Of a stretch of DNA of 64,000 nucleotides, positions 1 to 9,590 are shown piece by piece (positions within the stretch are counted from its first letter, which is position 1; every line of letters begins with the position of its first letter). The position numbers and the translations under genes were made by a program. The notes beneath the pieces were generated by a model. It saw nothing but the letters and a program-made list of their open reading frames with translations. It ran no database searches and was not told where the DNA came from. The DNA is from Pseudonocardia kujensis (GTDB lineage: Bacteria > Actinomycetota > Actinomycetes > Mycobacteriales > Pseudonocardiaceae), in NCBI RefSeq assembly GCF_021283305.1, contig NZ_JAJSOK010000001.1, forward strand, positions 248,001 to 312,000, read 5' to 3'.

Positions 1-940
1 GGCTGAGCGCGTAGATGGCCGAGCGCAGCTGCTCGACGGCCCGCTTGGTGAGGTCCTTCGCGGTGTCGAGATGCTCGAGGAGCCGCGGCTCGTCGAGCTC
101 GCCGCGGACCAGCTCGATGTGCATGCCCGCCGAGAGCGCGTACTGGGTGACGCTGTCGTGCAGCTCCCGGGCGATCCGGTGTCGCTCGTTGTCCAGCACC
201 TCGCGCTGCCGGGCGGCGCCCAGCTGCTCCTGGGTGCGCTGCAGCTCGGCGTTGCGGGCCCGCAGGTCCTCCGCCTGCCGGGCCGTGCGGGCGTAGAGCT
301 TCTCCGAGCGCTCCAGCAGCGCGCAGTTCTGCAGGGCCGAGGCCGTCTGGCCGGCCAGGATCCGCAGGACCGAGTGGTCGGTGTCGTCGACCTCGCGGTC
401 GCGCGGGGTCCACGCCACGAACCCGCCGACGGTGCGCCCGTCGAGCCGGACGGGGACGTGGAGGTGCGTGCGGGCGGTGTCCCGGTCGTGGTCGCTGCCG
501 TGCTCGCCGGTGTCGTCCCCCCGCCGGACCTTCTCGACGTGCGCGCGGACGGTCGCGGGCACCAGGTCCAGGTTCGTCCACTCCCCCCCGTCCGGCCCCA
601 GCACGAGGTGGCGCGGGCTGGCGTCCTTGAGCCGGCCGTCGACCAGGGCGAAGGCGACCCAGTCGGCGGAGAGGTGGTCCGCGGCGGCGTCGACCACGGC
701 CCGGACCAGTGCCTCGGAACCCTCCATCGTGCGGACCAGGGCCGCGGAGATCCGTTCCAGCGCGAGGATCACCCGGCGCAGCCGCACCGCCGACACCCGG
801 TACTCCGGGTAGAACGACGGCTTGCCGGACCGCAGGCCCGTCAGCGCGTCGAGGTCGGGGCCCGGCCACGAGCGGCCCGCGGGTTGCGACGGGTCGGCCC
901 GCGGCGGCGGCCAGGGGCCGGAGGAGGGCACGCTCGTCAC
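1..940 (-). CDS. GAF-domain sensor histidine kinase, partial (C-terminal ATPase domain outside the window)
   Basis: Reading from a GTG at 940, preceded by GGGAGC, the frame stays open to the window edge (about 313 codons). Residues about 60-190 look like a GAF sensory domain. A coiled coil rich in Glu, Gln and Arg follows, then a HisKA_3 phosphoacceptor motif, ERHRIARELHDSVTQYALS, which is the NarL/LiaS-class hallmark. No membrane segment is visible, so the sensor is probably cytoplasmic. The start lies 10 nt after the stop of the iron-type alcohol dehydrogenase, so the two are likely co-transcribed. In mycobacteria a two-component system of this kind (MnoS/MnoR) controls methanol dehydrogenase; the same role here is inference. 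The missing end should hold the HATPase domain, and a response regulator may follow outside the window. Confidence 0.88.
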   Translation of the reverse strand, partial: MTSVPSSGPWPPPRADPSQPAGRSWPGPDLDALTGLRSGKPSFYPEYRVSAVRLRRVILALERISAALVRTMEGSEALVRAVVDAAADHLSADWVAFALVDGRLKDASPRHLVLGPDGGEWTNLDLVPATVRAHVEKVRRGDDTGEHGSDHDRDTARTHLHVPVRLDGRTVGGFVAWTPRDREVDDTDHSVLRILAGQTASALQNCALLERSEKLYARTARQAEDLRARNAELQRTQEQLGAARQREVLDNERHRIARELHDSVTQYALSAGMHIELVRGELDEPRLLEHLDTAKDLTKRAVEQLRSAIYALS

Positions 941-950
941 CGCTGCTCCC

Positions 951-2264
951 TCACAGGGCGGCCCGGAACAGCGTCTCGACCTCGTCGACGGAGGCGGGGC
1001 GGGGGTTGGTGGTCAGGCAGGCGTCGCCCAGGGTCAGCACCGCGAGCCGCGGGACGTCCGCCTCGGTCACGCCGAGTGCGGCGAGCCCGCTCGGCACGCC
1101 GACCTCGTCGCCCAGCTTGCGGATCTCCGCGGCGACCATGTCGACGGCCTCGTCGCCCGGCACCCCGTGCCCGGCCAGCCCCATCGCCTGCGCGATCGGC
1201 ACGAACCGCTCGGGGGAGGCGGCGCCGTTGAACCGCACGACGTGAGGCAGCAGCACCCCGTTGACCACCCCGTGCGGCAGGTCGAGCATCCCGCCGACCT
1301 GGTGGCTCATGGCGTGCGTCGCGCCCAGGATCGCGTTGGTGAAGGCCAGCCCGGCCTCGAGCGCTGCCTGGGCCATCGCCTGCCGGGCCCGCTGGTCGTC
1401 CGGCCGGACCATCGTCCGGGTGAGGTTGGCGTTGACCAGCGACACCGCCTGCAGCGCGTGGTGGTCGGTGAGCGGGCCGTGCGCCAGCGAGACGAACGCC
1501 TCGATGCCGTGGGTCAGCGCGTCGAGCCCGGTGGCGGCGTTGAGCCACTCCGGCATGGTCACGAGCAGCCGCGGGTCGATCACCGACACGTCCGGGACCA
1601 GCGCCCGGCCCATGATCGTGATCTTGGTGTGCCGCTCGGTGTCGGTGACGATGCAGAACTGCGAGACGTCCGCGCCGGTCCCCGACGTCGACGGCATCAT
1701 GATCAGCGGCGGGATCGGGTTGGCGATCCGGTCGATGCCCTCGTAGTCCAGGATGCGCCCGCCGTTCGACGCCAGCAGGGCCACGCCCTTGGCCGCGTCG
1801 ATCACCGAGCCGCCACCGAGCCCCATCACGACGTCGCAGCCGGAGGCCACGTAGTCGTGGTAGCCCTGCTCGATCTCGTGGTCCTTGGGGTTCGGGGTGA
1901 CGTCGGTCCACAGCCGCGGGGCGAGCCCGGTACCGCGCAGGTGCGCGAGCAGCTCGCTGGGCCAGCCGGCCTCGAACACGCCCGGGTCGGTCACCACGAA
2001 CGGCCGCCGCGCGCCGAGCCGGACCGCGGCGTACGCGGCCTCGCGCAGCGAGTCCGGGCCGAACACGATCTCGGGGGCGTGGAACTTCGACAGCCGGGCG
2101 TTCGCGGCGCCGGACGCGGGGGCGCCGCAGCCGCCGCCCCGGTGGACCGTCAGGTCGGGCTCCCGGTCGGTGCCGTCGAGGACGTCGCCGACCAGCACGG
2201 TCTCGCCCGCGCGGCGGCACGCGTCGACGGTCCCGGCCGCGGGGATCCTGTCCTCGAGAGCCAC
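951..2264 (-). CDS. Iron-containing (group III) alcohol dehydrogenase with unusual N-terminal extension
   Basis: A 437-residue member of the iron-dependent alcohol dehydrogenase superfamily, oxidising an alcohol with a nicotinamide cofactor. The nucleotide-binding loop GLGGGSVIDAAKG is at about 148-160. Metal ligands fit the family spacing: D248, H252, H317 and H331. The usual family N-terminus (SKFHAPEIVFGP) appears only at residue about 59, so the protein carries about 58 extra residues including two cysteines. The GTG start at 2264 was chosen for the GGGAGGG four bases upstream; an in-frame ATG at 2417 would run through a strong hairpin (2292-2333) and is less likely. Related dehydrogenases in mycofactocin organisms hold NAD tightly and regenerate it with mycofactocin; given the mft locus here that is plausible but not shown. 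Confidence 0.88.
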   Translation of the reverse strand: MALEDRIPAAGTVDACRRAGETVLVGDVLDGTDREPDLTVHRGGGCGAPASGAANARLSKFHAPEIVFGPDSLREAAYAAVRLGARRPFVVTDPGVFEAGWPSELLAHLRGTGLAPRLWTDVTPNPKDHEIEQGYHDYVASGCDVVMGLGGGSVIDAAKGVALLASNGGRILDYEGIDRIANPIPPLIMMPSTSGTGADVSQFCIVTDTERHTKITIMGRALVPDVSVIDPRLLVTMPEWLNAATGLDALTHGIEAFVSLAHGPLTDHHALQAVSLVNANLTRTMVRPDDQRARQAMAQAALEAGLAFTNAILGATHAMSHQVGGMLDLPHGVVNGVLLPHVVRFNGAASPERFVPIAQAMGLAGHGVPGDEAVDMVAAEIRKLGDEVGVPSGLAALGVTEADVPRLAVLTLGDACLTTNPRPASVDEVETLFRAAL

Positions 2265-2291
2265 GTTGCCCTCCCACACCTCGTCCGACCG

Positions 2292-2333
2292 CACACGACG
2301 ACGTCCGGATGCCCGGGGCATCCGGATCGTGTG
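2292..2333 (-). promoter_or_regulatory. Long interrupted palindrome in the alcohol dehydrogenase leader
   Basis: Outer arms CACACGA (2292-2298) and TCGTGTG (2327-2333) enclose inner arms TCCGGATGCC and GGCATCCGGA around CGG. The only interruption is a 5-base bulge on one side (2299-2303). It lies 28 bases upstream of the chosen GTG start. It could be an RNA hairpin in the leader or a dyad operator. All pairs are perfect by eye. Confidence 0.55.
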
Positions 2334-2562
2334 AGGCACGCTACTCCGCACGGAGCGGTCGCGGTGCTCCGTGCCGGGGCCGGCGACGGCCGGGGATGCG
2401 GTGCGGGGCACCGGCATCAGCCGCGCCGGGAGCGGGGGCGGGACATGCGGGACCTCCTCGTCAGCACCACCGCACGGTAGTCGGCGGGACGGCGTGGGGG
2501 ACCGGTCCGACGGAGGGTGCGGACCTGTCCCGACGGTCAGGTGTGGCTGTCCGGCGAGGCGC

Positions 2563-3681
2563 TCAGGCGTGGCTGTGGATGGGCCCCTCGCGGTCGGCGA
2601 GCCGGGTGCCGGCCCCGCCCCAGTGCTGGGCGATCATCTCCGCGGCGATCGAGACGGCGGTCTCCTCGGGCGTGCGGGCGCCGAGGTCCAGCCCGATCGG
2701 GCTGGACATCTTGGCGATCTCCGCGTCGGTGAGGCCGCGCTCCTTGAGCCGCTCGATCCGGTCCGTGTGGGTGCGCCGCGAGCCCATGGCGCCGATGTAG
2801 GCGACCTGCGGCAGCCGCAGGGCCACCTCGAGCAGCGGGACGTCGAACTTCGGGTCGTGGGTGAGCACGGTGAGCACCGTCCGCCCGTCGATCCGGCCCT
2901 CCTCGGCCTCCTTGGCCAGGTACCGGTGCGGCCACTCGACGACGACCTCGTTGGCGCCGGGGAAGCGGCTGGCCGTGGCGAAGACCGGGCGGGCGTCGCA
3001 CACCGTGACCCGGTACCCGAGGAAGTTGCCCATCTTCGCGACGGCGGCGGCGAAGTCGATCGCGCCGAAGACGATCATGCGGGGCGGCGGGGCGAAGGAC
3101 TCGACGAACACCATCAGGCCCTCGCCGCGGCGCTGGCCGTCGACGCCGTAGGTGATGGTGGCGTTGCGGCCGGAGGCGAGCAGGCCCCGGGCGTCGTCGG
3201 TGACCGCGCCGTCGAGCCGGTCCGAGCCGGTGCCGCCGTCGACCGCGTCCTCCCAGACGATCAGCCGCTTCCCGAGCCGCTCGGCGGGGCCGGACACGAC
3301 GGTGGCCACGGCCACCGGGGTCTCCTCGCGGATGGCCTCGGCGATCCGGCCGAACTCGGGGTAGGCCTCGGGGGAGACCTCCTCGACGTAGACGTCGAGG
3401 ATGCCGCCGCAGGTCAGGCCGACGGCGAACGCGTCGTCGTCCGAGACGCCGTAGCGCTGCAGCACCGGGCGGTGCTCGCCGAGGACCTCCTGGCCGAGCT
3501 CGTACACCGCGCCCTCGACGCACCCGCCGGACACGCTGCCGACGGCCTCGCCGCCGGGTCCCACGAGCATCGACGCGCCTGGCTGGCGCGGGGCGGAGCG
3601 GAAGGTCGCCACCACCGTGGCGAGCGCCGCCGGCTCGCCGTTCTTCCACCAGCCCTCGAGCTGGTCGACGACGTCACGCAT
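2563..3681 (-). CDS. xdhC: XdhC/CoxI family molybdenum hydroxylase maturation factor
   Basis: A 372-residue protein of the XdhC/CoxI family. Family members bind molybdenum cofactor, help add its terminal sulfur and deliver it to xanthine dehydrogenase or CO dehydrogenase-type enzymes. The N-terminal XdhC domain shows the signature GSVSGGCVEGAVY at about 49-61 with its cysteine. The C-terminal half is a Rossmann-like domain with a TVCDARP segment and the typical VAYIGAMGSRRTH. The start ATG at 3681 has GGAGG six bases upstream. It follows coxE-like and coxD-like genes on the same strand, the order seen next to CO dehydrogenase operons, yet no hydroxylase subunit adjoins it. The likely clients are the hydroxylases at 38.8 kb and 61.3 kb (inference). 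Confidence 0.92.
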   Translation of the reverse strand: MRDVVDQLEGWWKNGEPAALATVVATFRSAPRQPGASMLVGPGGEAVGSVSGGCVEGAVYELGQEVLGEHRPVLQRYGVSDDDAFAVGLTCGGILDVYVEEVSPEAYPEFGRIAEAIREETPVAVATVVSGPAERLGKRLIVWEDAVDGGTGSDRLDGAVTDDARGLLASGRNATITYGVDGQRRGEGLMVFVESFAPPPRMIVFGAIDFAAAVAKMGNFLGYRVTVCDARPVFATASRFPGANEVVVEWPHRYLAKEAEEGRIDGRTVLTVLTHDPKFDVPLLEVALRLPQVAYIGAMGSRRTHTDRIERLKERGLTDAEIAKMSSPIGLDLGARTPEETAVSIAAEMIAQHWGGAGTRLADREGPIHSHA

Positions 3682-3719
3682 CGGGAACCTCCACTGGCCG
3701 GACCTCCCTGTCGGGCCGG

Positions 3720-4883
3720 TCAAGCATCTCTCATCACCGCGAGCAAACGTTCCAGGGTCTCCAGGCTGTGCCCGGCGAGCAGTTGGTCCAAGTGCGGCAG
3801 CACCGCGACTATTCCGCCCTGCACCGGGGCGTAGCCCTCCTTGCCGGCGTGCGGGTTGACCCAGACCACCTTGTGCGCGAGCCGGGAGAGCCGCTGCACC
3901 TGCCGGCCCAGCAGGTCCGGCTCCCCGCGTTCCCAGCCGTCCGAGAAGACGACGACGACCGCGCGGCGCGCGGCCCCGCGCTGCCCCCACCGGTCGACGA
4001 ACGCCTGGACGGCCTCGCCCAGCCGGGTCCCTCCGGACCAGTCCGGGATGGCCCGGGAGGCGTCGCGCAGCGCCCGTTCGGGGTCGCGCTGGCGCAGCTC
4101 GCGGGTGACCCGCGTGAGGCGGGTGCCGAGCGTGAAGACCTCCGTGCTGCGCGGCGACCGGCGGACGACGGCGTGGGCGAACCGGAGCAGCGCGTCGGCG
4201 TAGGGCTCCATCGACCCCGAGACGTCGATCAGCAGCACGACCTTGCGCGGGCGCCGGGTGGGCGCGCGCCGGTACAGCGTGCCGATCTCGCCCTCGTTGC
4301 GCAGCGCGGCGCGCAGCGTCCGGCGCGGGTCGGGGCCACCGTGCCGGGAGGAGCCCCGCCGGCGCGAGGCCCGGGTCGGCGGGTCCGGGCGCAGCAGGGC
4401 CAGCAGCCGGCGCAGGTGCTCGCGCTCCAGCGGGCTCAGCTCACCCAGGTCCCGGGTCCGCAGCACCTCGGTGCCGGTGGCCGTGGCCCGGACGACGGGG
4501 GAGTCGTCGTCCTCCTCGTCCTCGCCGGTCTCCTCGCCGCGGTCCCGGGCCGGCATGAGCGAGCGCAGCGTCGGCGGGGGCGGCGGCCGGTCGCCCGGCG
4601 ACGGCGGGCGCGGGCCCTGGGCCGGGTCGAACCAGGCGGCGAAGGCGGCGTCGTAGCGCCGGATGTCGTCCGGGTCGGAGCAGAGGGTGAGCCGGCCCGC
4701 CCAGTAGGTCTGCCTGCGGTCGGTGACGTCGAGGGTGTCGAGCGCCTCGACGAACGCGGCCACCCGGTCGGTCGTCATGGGCACGCCGGCGGCGCGCAGG
4801 GCGGCCGTGAAGCCGACCAGCCCCGGGAACGGGTCGGCGCCCGCGGCCGGGCCGGTGTCGGGGACCGCACTGGGGTACTGCAC
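3720..4883 (-). CDS. coxE: CoxE-like von Willebrand factor A domain protein
   Basis: A 387-residue protein. An N-terminal alpha-helical CoxE region (about 20-100) is followed by an acidic, Pro-rich linker with EETGEDEEDDD. A VWA domain begins near 215 with the metal-site motif VVLLIDVSGSMEPYA (DxSxS) and continues with WSGGTRLGEA and VVVVFSDGWERGE. CoxE works with the AAA+ ATPase CoxD in folding or metal insertion at the active site of molybdenum hydroxylases. The GTG start at 4883 is 13 nt after the coxD-like stop, so the pair is one transcription unit that probably also includes xdhC. A second, diverged VWA/MoxR pair lies at 45.9-48.6 kb. Confidence 0.9.
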   Translation of the reverse strand: MQYPSAVPDTGPAAGADPFPGLVGFTAALRAAGVPMTTDRVAAFVEALDTLDVTDRRQTYWAGRLTLCSDPDDIRRYDAAFAAWFDPAQGPRPPSPGDRPPPPPTLRSLMPARDRGEETGEDEEDDDSPVVRATATGTEVLRTRDLGELSPLEREHLRRLLALLRPDPPTRASRRRGSSRHGGPDPRRTLRAALRNEGEIGTLYRRAPTRRPRKVVLLIDVSGSMEPYADALLRFAHAVVRRSPRSTEVFTLGTRLTRVTRELRQRDPERALRDASRAIPDWSGGTRLGEAVQAFVDRWGQRGAARRAVVVVFSDGWERGEPDLLGRQVQRLSRLAHKVVWVNPHAGKEGYAPVQGGIVAVLPHLDQLLAGHSLETLERLLAVMRDA

Positions 4884-4896
4884 GTCCGTTCCGCCG

Positions 4897-5802
4897 TCAG
4901 GAGGCGAGCAGGGAGTCGAGCCGGTCGCGCACCCGGTCGGCGTCCTCGCGGTACTTCAGCACGGCGCCGAGCGTGCGGGCGGCGCTGTCGACGTCGAGGC
5001 TGCGGGCGCCGATCAGCTGCAGCGCGCGGGCCCAGTCGAGCGACTCGGCGACGCCGGGCGGCTTGATCAGGTCGGTGGTGCGCAGCTTCTGCGCGGCCGT
5101 GGCCACCTGCTGGGCGAGCCGCTCGGGCACGCCGGGCAGCCGGCTGCGCAGGATCTCGATCTCGCGGGCGACGTCCGGGTGGTCCAGCCAGAGGTAGAGG
5201 CAGCGCCGCTTGAGCGCGTCGTGCACCTCGCGCGTGCGGTTGGAGGTGAGCACCACCACCGGCGGCACGACGGCCCGGATCTCGCCGACCTCCGGGATGG
5301 TCACCGCGTGCTCGGACAGCACCTCGAGGAGGAAGGCCTCGAACTCGTCGTCGGCGCGGTCGATCTCGTCGACGAGCAGCACGGAGGGTGTGGTCCGCAG
5401 CGCCCGCAGGATCGGGCGGGTCAGCAGGAACCGGTCCTCGTAGAGGGAGGCCTCCACGGTGTCGGCGTCGAGCGTGGCGCCGTCGACGGTGGCCGCGGCC
5501 TCCAGGGCGCGCAGGTGCAGCAGCTGGCGCGGGAAGTCCCAGTCGTAGAGGGCCTGCGCGGCGTCGATGCCGTCGTGGCACTGCAGCCGGATCAGCTCGG
5601 CGCCGAGGACCTGCGCGAGGGCCTGCGCGAGGGCGGTCTTGCCGGTGCCGGGCTCACCCTCGCAGAAGAGGGGGCGCTGCATCTCGAGTGCCAGGTACGC
5701 GGCCGTCGCGAGGCCGTCGTCGGCGAGGTAGCCGGTCGCCCTGAGGGCGTCGGCGAGGGCGGCGGGCGAGTCGGGCCGGCCGTCCCGGTGGGCGTCTGTC
5801 AC
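4897..5802 (-). CDS. coxD: CoxD/MoxR-family AAA+ ATPase
   Basis: A 301-residue AAA+ ATPase of the MoxR class. Walker A is GEPGTGKTA, Walker B is VLLVDEIDRAD, and the sensor region VVLTSNRTREVHDALKRR is typical of CoxD/MoxR proteins. These ATPases power maturation of partner enzymes together with VWA proteins, here the gene directly downstream. The GTG at 5802 is preferred, because the open frame extends to 5883 without a convincing ribosome site and homologues begin shortly before the sequence AALADALRATGYL. It is the first gene of a coxD-coxE-xdhC unit read leftward, with the rpf regulatory region behind it. Confidence 0.9.
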   Translation of the reverse strand: MTDAHRDGRPDSPAALADALRATGYLADDGLATAAYLALEMQRPLFCEGEPGTGKTALAQALAQVLGAELIRLQCHDGIDAAQALYDWDFPRQLLHLRALEAAATVDGATLDADTVEASLYEDRFLLTRPILRALRTTPSVLLVDEIDRADDEFEAFLLEVLSEHAVTIPEVGEIRAVVPPVVVLTSNRTREVHDALKRRCLYLWLDHPDVAREIEILRSRLPGVPERLAQQVATAAQKLRTTDLIKPPGVAESLDWARALQLIGARSLDVDSAARTLGAVLKYREDADRVRDRLDSLLAS

Positions 5803-6019
5803 CCCACCAGAATGGACCACGGACGGCCGGACAGCCACTGCGAGGCTCCTCGAACGGTGACGCAGCGTCGATGTGACGCTCACCGTTCGTGGTCAGATGC
5901 CTGTGAGCGAAACGACAATATTTCCGGATCGGTCGTAATGGATCCGCCGTGATACATCCGTGATCTCAGCGCCGTGACCTGCGCTGATGAGGTTATCGAA
6001 CGCATCACGGTTGCGTTAC

Positions 6020-6035
6020 CGTGATCGAGGTCACC
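6020..6035 (+). promoter_or_regulatory. CRP-type binding site upstream of first rpf
   Basis: CGTGATCGAGGTCACC fits TGTGA-N6-TCACA with one mismatch per half. It sits just upstream of a candidate -35. CRP control of rpfA is established in M. tuberculosis and reported in Streptomyces, and a second site precedes the other rpf gene here. Confidence 0.6.
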
Positions 6036-6045
6036 AATGATCGGT

Positions 6046-6076
6046 TTGACGGAAACCGCTGTTCGAAACGTAGCGT
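6046..6076 (+). promoter_or_regulatory. Candidate promoter of first rpf
   Basis: TTGACG (6046-6051) and TAGCGT (6071-6076) are separated by 19 bases. The spacing is slightly long and the -10 is weak. If used, the mRNA leader would be about 240 nt, leaving room for an RNA regulatory element. Confidence 0.35.
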
Positions 6077-6117
6077 CCTCGCTCGGCCGTCCCGCCTGGG
6101 ACGGTTCGAAATGCCAT

Positions 6118-6184
6118 CCGGAACCGCGCGCCAGCTCCCTGTCCCCCGGTTTCCGGTCCGTCGAGAGAAGGGAAGGAGACAGGG
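6118..6184 (+). promoter_or_regulatory. Leader element shared by both rpf genes (copy 1)
   Basis: CCGGAACCGC (6118-6127) is followed nine bases later by CCCTGTC (6137-6143), which pairs perfectly with GACAGGG (6178-6184). The same three blocks in the same order, with near-equal spacing, precede the second rpf gene (8767-8828), while the sequence between them differs. This suggests a conserved RNA structure. It does not show the known core of the c-di-AMP riboswitch. Confidence 0.45.
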
Positions 6185-6228
6185 CGGGCAAGTATTTCCG
6201 GAACGGAAAGGTTCGCATTCGTGAATGA

Positions 6229-6918
<690 letters not shown>

Positions 6919-6934
6919 CCCGGTCGTCTCGGGC

Positions 6935-6968
6935 CGAGTGGGTCGCTCAGGTCGAGTTGACCCACTCG
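6935..6968. terminator. Bidirectional hairpin between rpf and moaE
   Basis: CGAGTGGGTC (6935-6944) pairs perfectly with GACCCACTCG (6959-6968) across a 14-base loop. It lies between convergent genes and overlaps the last codons of moaE (stop at 6947). There is no T-run, as usual for high-GC actinomycetes. Confidence 0.6.
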
Positions 6969-7432
6969 TCCGAGCCGTCGGCGAAGGCCTGGTGCTTCCA
7001 CACCGGGAGCAGCCGCTTGACCTCCTCGACCAGTTCCGAGCAGGTCGCGAAGGCCTCCTGCCGATGGTCCGCCGAGACCGCGCAGGCCAGCGCGACGTCG
7101 CCGATCGCGAGCCTCCCCACCCGGTGGCTCACGGCGATCGCGCGCACGCCATGGGCCCGGCCTGCGACGTCCCGCGCCACCTGCTCCACGACGGTCGCGG
7201 CGGTCGGATGGGCGCTGTACTCCAGTCCGCTCACCGACCGCCCGCCGTCGTGGTCGCGCACCACGCCGGAGAAGGTCACCACGGCGCCCGCCGCGGCGTC
7301 GTCGACGAGCCGGGCGTGCTCGTCGACGTCGAGCGCCTTCTCGGTCACGGTGGCGCGCAACACCTTCACGCCCGTCACCTCGAGGTCCGTCGGGGATCCG
7401 GCCGGTCCCGGGGTCCCGGTGGTCGGCTCCAT
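6947..7432 (-). CDS. moaE: Molybdopterin synthase catalytic subunit MoaE
   Basis: A 161-residue MoaE, the large subunit of molybdopterin synthase, which transfers sulfur from MoaD thiocarboxylate to precursor Z. Visible family features are GAVVTFSGVVRDHDGG at about 48-63, the histidine-containing AVSHRVGRLAIGD, and the C-terminal LLPVWKHQAFADGSDEWVNS with the conserved lysine. A 20-residue N-terminal tail precedes the domain. The ATG at 7432 overlaps the mog stop by one base (TGATG), so translation is probably coupled. MoaD is not in the window. Confidence 0.95.
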   Translation of the reverse strand: MEPTTGTPGPAGSPTDLEVTGVKVLRATVTEKALDVDEHARLVDDAAAGAVVTFSGVVRDHDGGRSVSGLEYSAHPTAATVVEQVARDVAGRAHGVRAIAVSHRVGRLAIGDVALACAVSADHRQEAFATCSELVEEVKRLLPVWKHQAFADGSDEWVNST

Positions 7433-7941
7433 CAGTGGTCACCTCCGCGGAGTTGGTCGACCGCATGGTCGAGGACGCCGTCCAGCACGGCCAGGCCGTC
7501 CCGCACCCCGCCGGTCGAGCCCGGCAGGTTGACGACGAGGGTCCGCCCGGCCACTCCCGCCAGCCCGCGGGACAGCACCGCGGTGGGGACCTTCGGGGCG
7601 CCGTACGCGCGGATCGCGTCCGCGAGACCCGGCACTTCGTAGTCCAGCACGGCGCGGGTCACCTCCGGCGTCGCGTCCGTGGGGGAGATCCCGGTGCCGC
7701 CGGTCGTGATCACGACGTCCGTCCCGGCGGCCACCGCCTCGCGCAGCGCCGCGCCGACGGGCTCGCCGTCCGGCACCACCGTCGGGTCGTCCGTCTCGAA
7801 GCCCTTGCCGCGCAACCACTCCGCGATGATCGGCCCGCCCTTGTCGGCGTAGACGCCCCGGGCCGCGCGGTTCGACGCGGTGATCACCCGGGCGCGGCGC
7901 GCGGCGGCCGCGTCCGTGCCGGGCGACTCGAGCTCGCTCAC
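7432..7941 (-). CDS. mog: Molybdopterin adenylyltransferase (MogA/MoaB family)
   Basis: A 169-residue MogA/MoaB-fold protein that adenylylates molybdopterin before molybdate insertion. Key features are VITASNRAARGVY near the start, TDVVITTGGTGISPTDATPE in the middle (the GGTG nucleotide loop) and NLPGSTGGVRDG near the end. The GTG at 7941 is preferred because GGAGG stands six bases upstream; an earlier GTG at 8019 would overlap the moaC stop and add a disordered tail. It lies between moaC and moaE, all read leftward. Confidence 0.93.
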   Translation of the reverse strand: MSELESPGTDAAAARRARVITASNRAARGVYADKGGPIIAEWLRGKGFETDDPTVVPDGEPVGAALREAVAAGTDVVITTGGTGISPTDATPEVTRAVLDYEVPGLADAIRAYGAPKVPTAVLSRGLAGVAGRTLVVNLPGSTGGVRDGLAVLDGVLDHAVDQLRGGDH

Positions 7942-8015
7942 GGCGCCTCCTCGCTGGGGATCGTCGTCCGCGTTCGTGGCGCTGCCGTGTCGAACGGTGG
8001 GGCTCGCACGCTCGC

Positions 8016-8495
8016 TCACGAGCGGTCCTCGGGACGCGTCCAGGATCCGGTCTTGCCGCCCTCCTTGCTCTCGACGCGCACGGCGTCGAGCACGGCGGCC
8101 GGATCCACGGCCTTGACCATGTCGTGCAGGGTCAGCCCGGCGACCGCGACGGCGGTCAGGGCCTCCATCTCCACGCCCGTGCGGTCGGTGGTGCGCACGG
8201 TGGCCCGGATCCGCACCTCGGCCTCGCCGGGCTCGAGGTCCAGGGTGACCCCGCTCAGCGCGATCGGGTGACAGAGCGGCACCAGGTCCGGGGTGCGCTT
8301 GGCGCCCATGATCCCGGCGATCCGGGCGGTGGCCAGCGCGTCGCCCTTGGGCAGCCCGTCGCGGCGCAGCAGGTCCACCACCTCCGCGGTGGTCCGCAGC
8401 ACGCCGGTCGCGACCGCGGTGCGGGCGCTCGGCTGCTTCTCCGAGACGTCGACCATCCGGGCGGCACCGGCCGCGTCGACATGGGTCAGCTCCAC
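8016..8495 (-). CDS. moaC: Cyclic pyranopterin monophosphate synthase MoaC
   Basis: A 159-residue MoaC, which completes formation of precursor Z (cyclic pyranopterin) from the MoaA product. The start GTG at 8495 gives the typical beginning VELTHVDAAGAARMVDVSEK. Family signatures are GIMGAKRTPDLVPLCHP, with the active-site lysine, and the C-terminal LHDMVKAVD and KEGGKTGSW. Length matches the family (about 160). An open frame upstream to 8564 is ignored because it has no family similarity. It is the first gene of moaC-mog-moaE. Confidence 0.95.
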   Translation of the reverse strand: MELTHVDAAGAARMVDVSEKQPSARTAVATGVLRTTAEVVDLLRRDGLPKGDALATARIAGIMGAKRTPDLVPLCHPIALSGVTLDLEPGEAEVRIRATVRTTDRTGVEMEALTAVAVAGLTLHDMVKAVDPAAVLDAVRVESKEGGKTGSWTRPEDRS

Positions 8496-8549
8496 GAGGG
8501 AGACCCTACGTGCGACGTGACGGCGGTCGCCGCCGGGGCCCGAGTGAAG

Positions 8550-9508
<959 letters not shown>

Positions 9509-9551
9509 ACCCTTCTCTCGCAGGCCCTGGGGCGCGCGCCCGGACCCCCGC

Positions 9552-9582
9552 CCACCCCGTCACCGAACCGGTGGCGGGGTGG
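9552..9582. terminator. Terminator hairpin after second rpf
   Basis: CCACCCCGTCACCG and CGGTGGCGGGGTGG form a 14-bp stem with one mismatch and a 3-base loop. It lies between convergent genes (rpf and the MocA-like gene) and probably serves both. Confidence 0.65.
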
Positions 9583-9590
9583 TCGCGTGC

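Noticed and set aside
2265..2417. Longer start (ATG at 2417) for the alcohol dehydrogenase
   Set aside because: The extra 51 codons run through a strong palindrome, and the GTG at 2264 has an excellent ribosome site.
7942..8019. Upstream GTG start of mog overlapping moaC
   Set aside because: Would add 26 disordered residues; GGAGG directly before the GTG at 7941 is far better.
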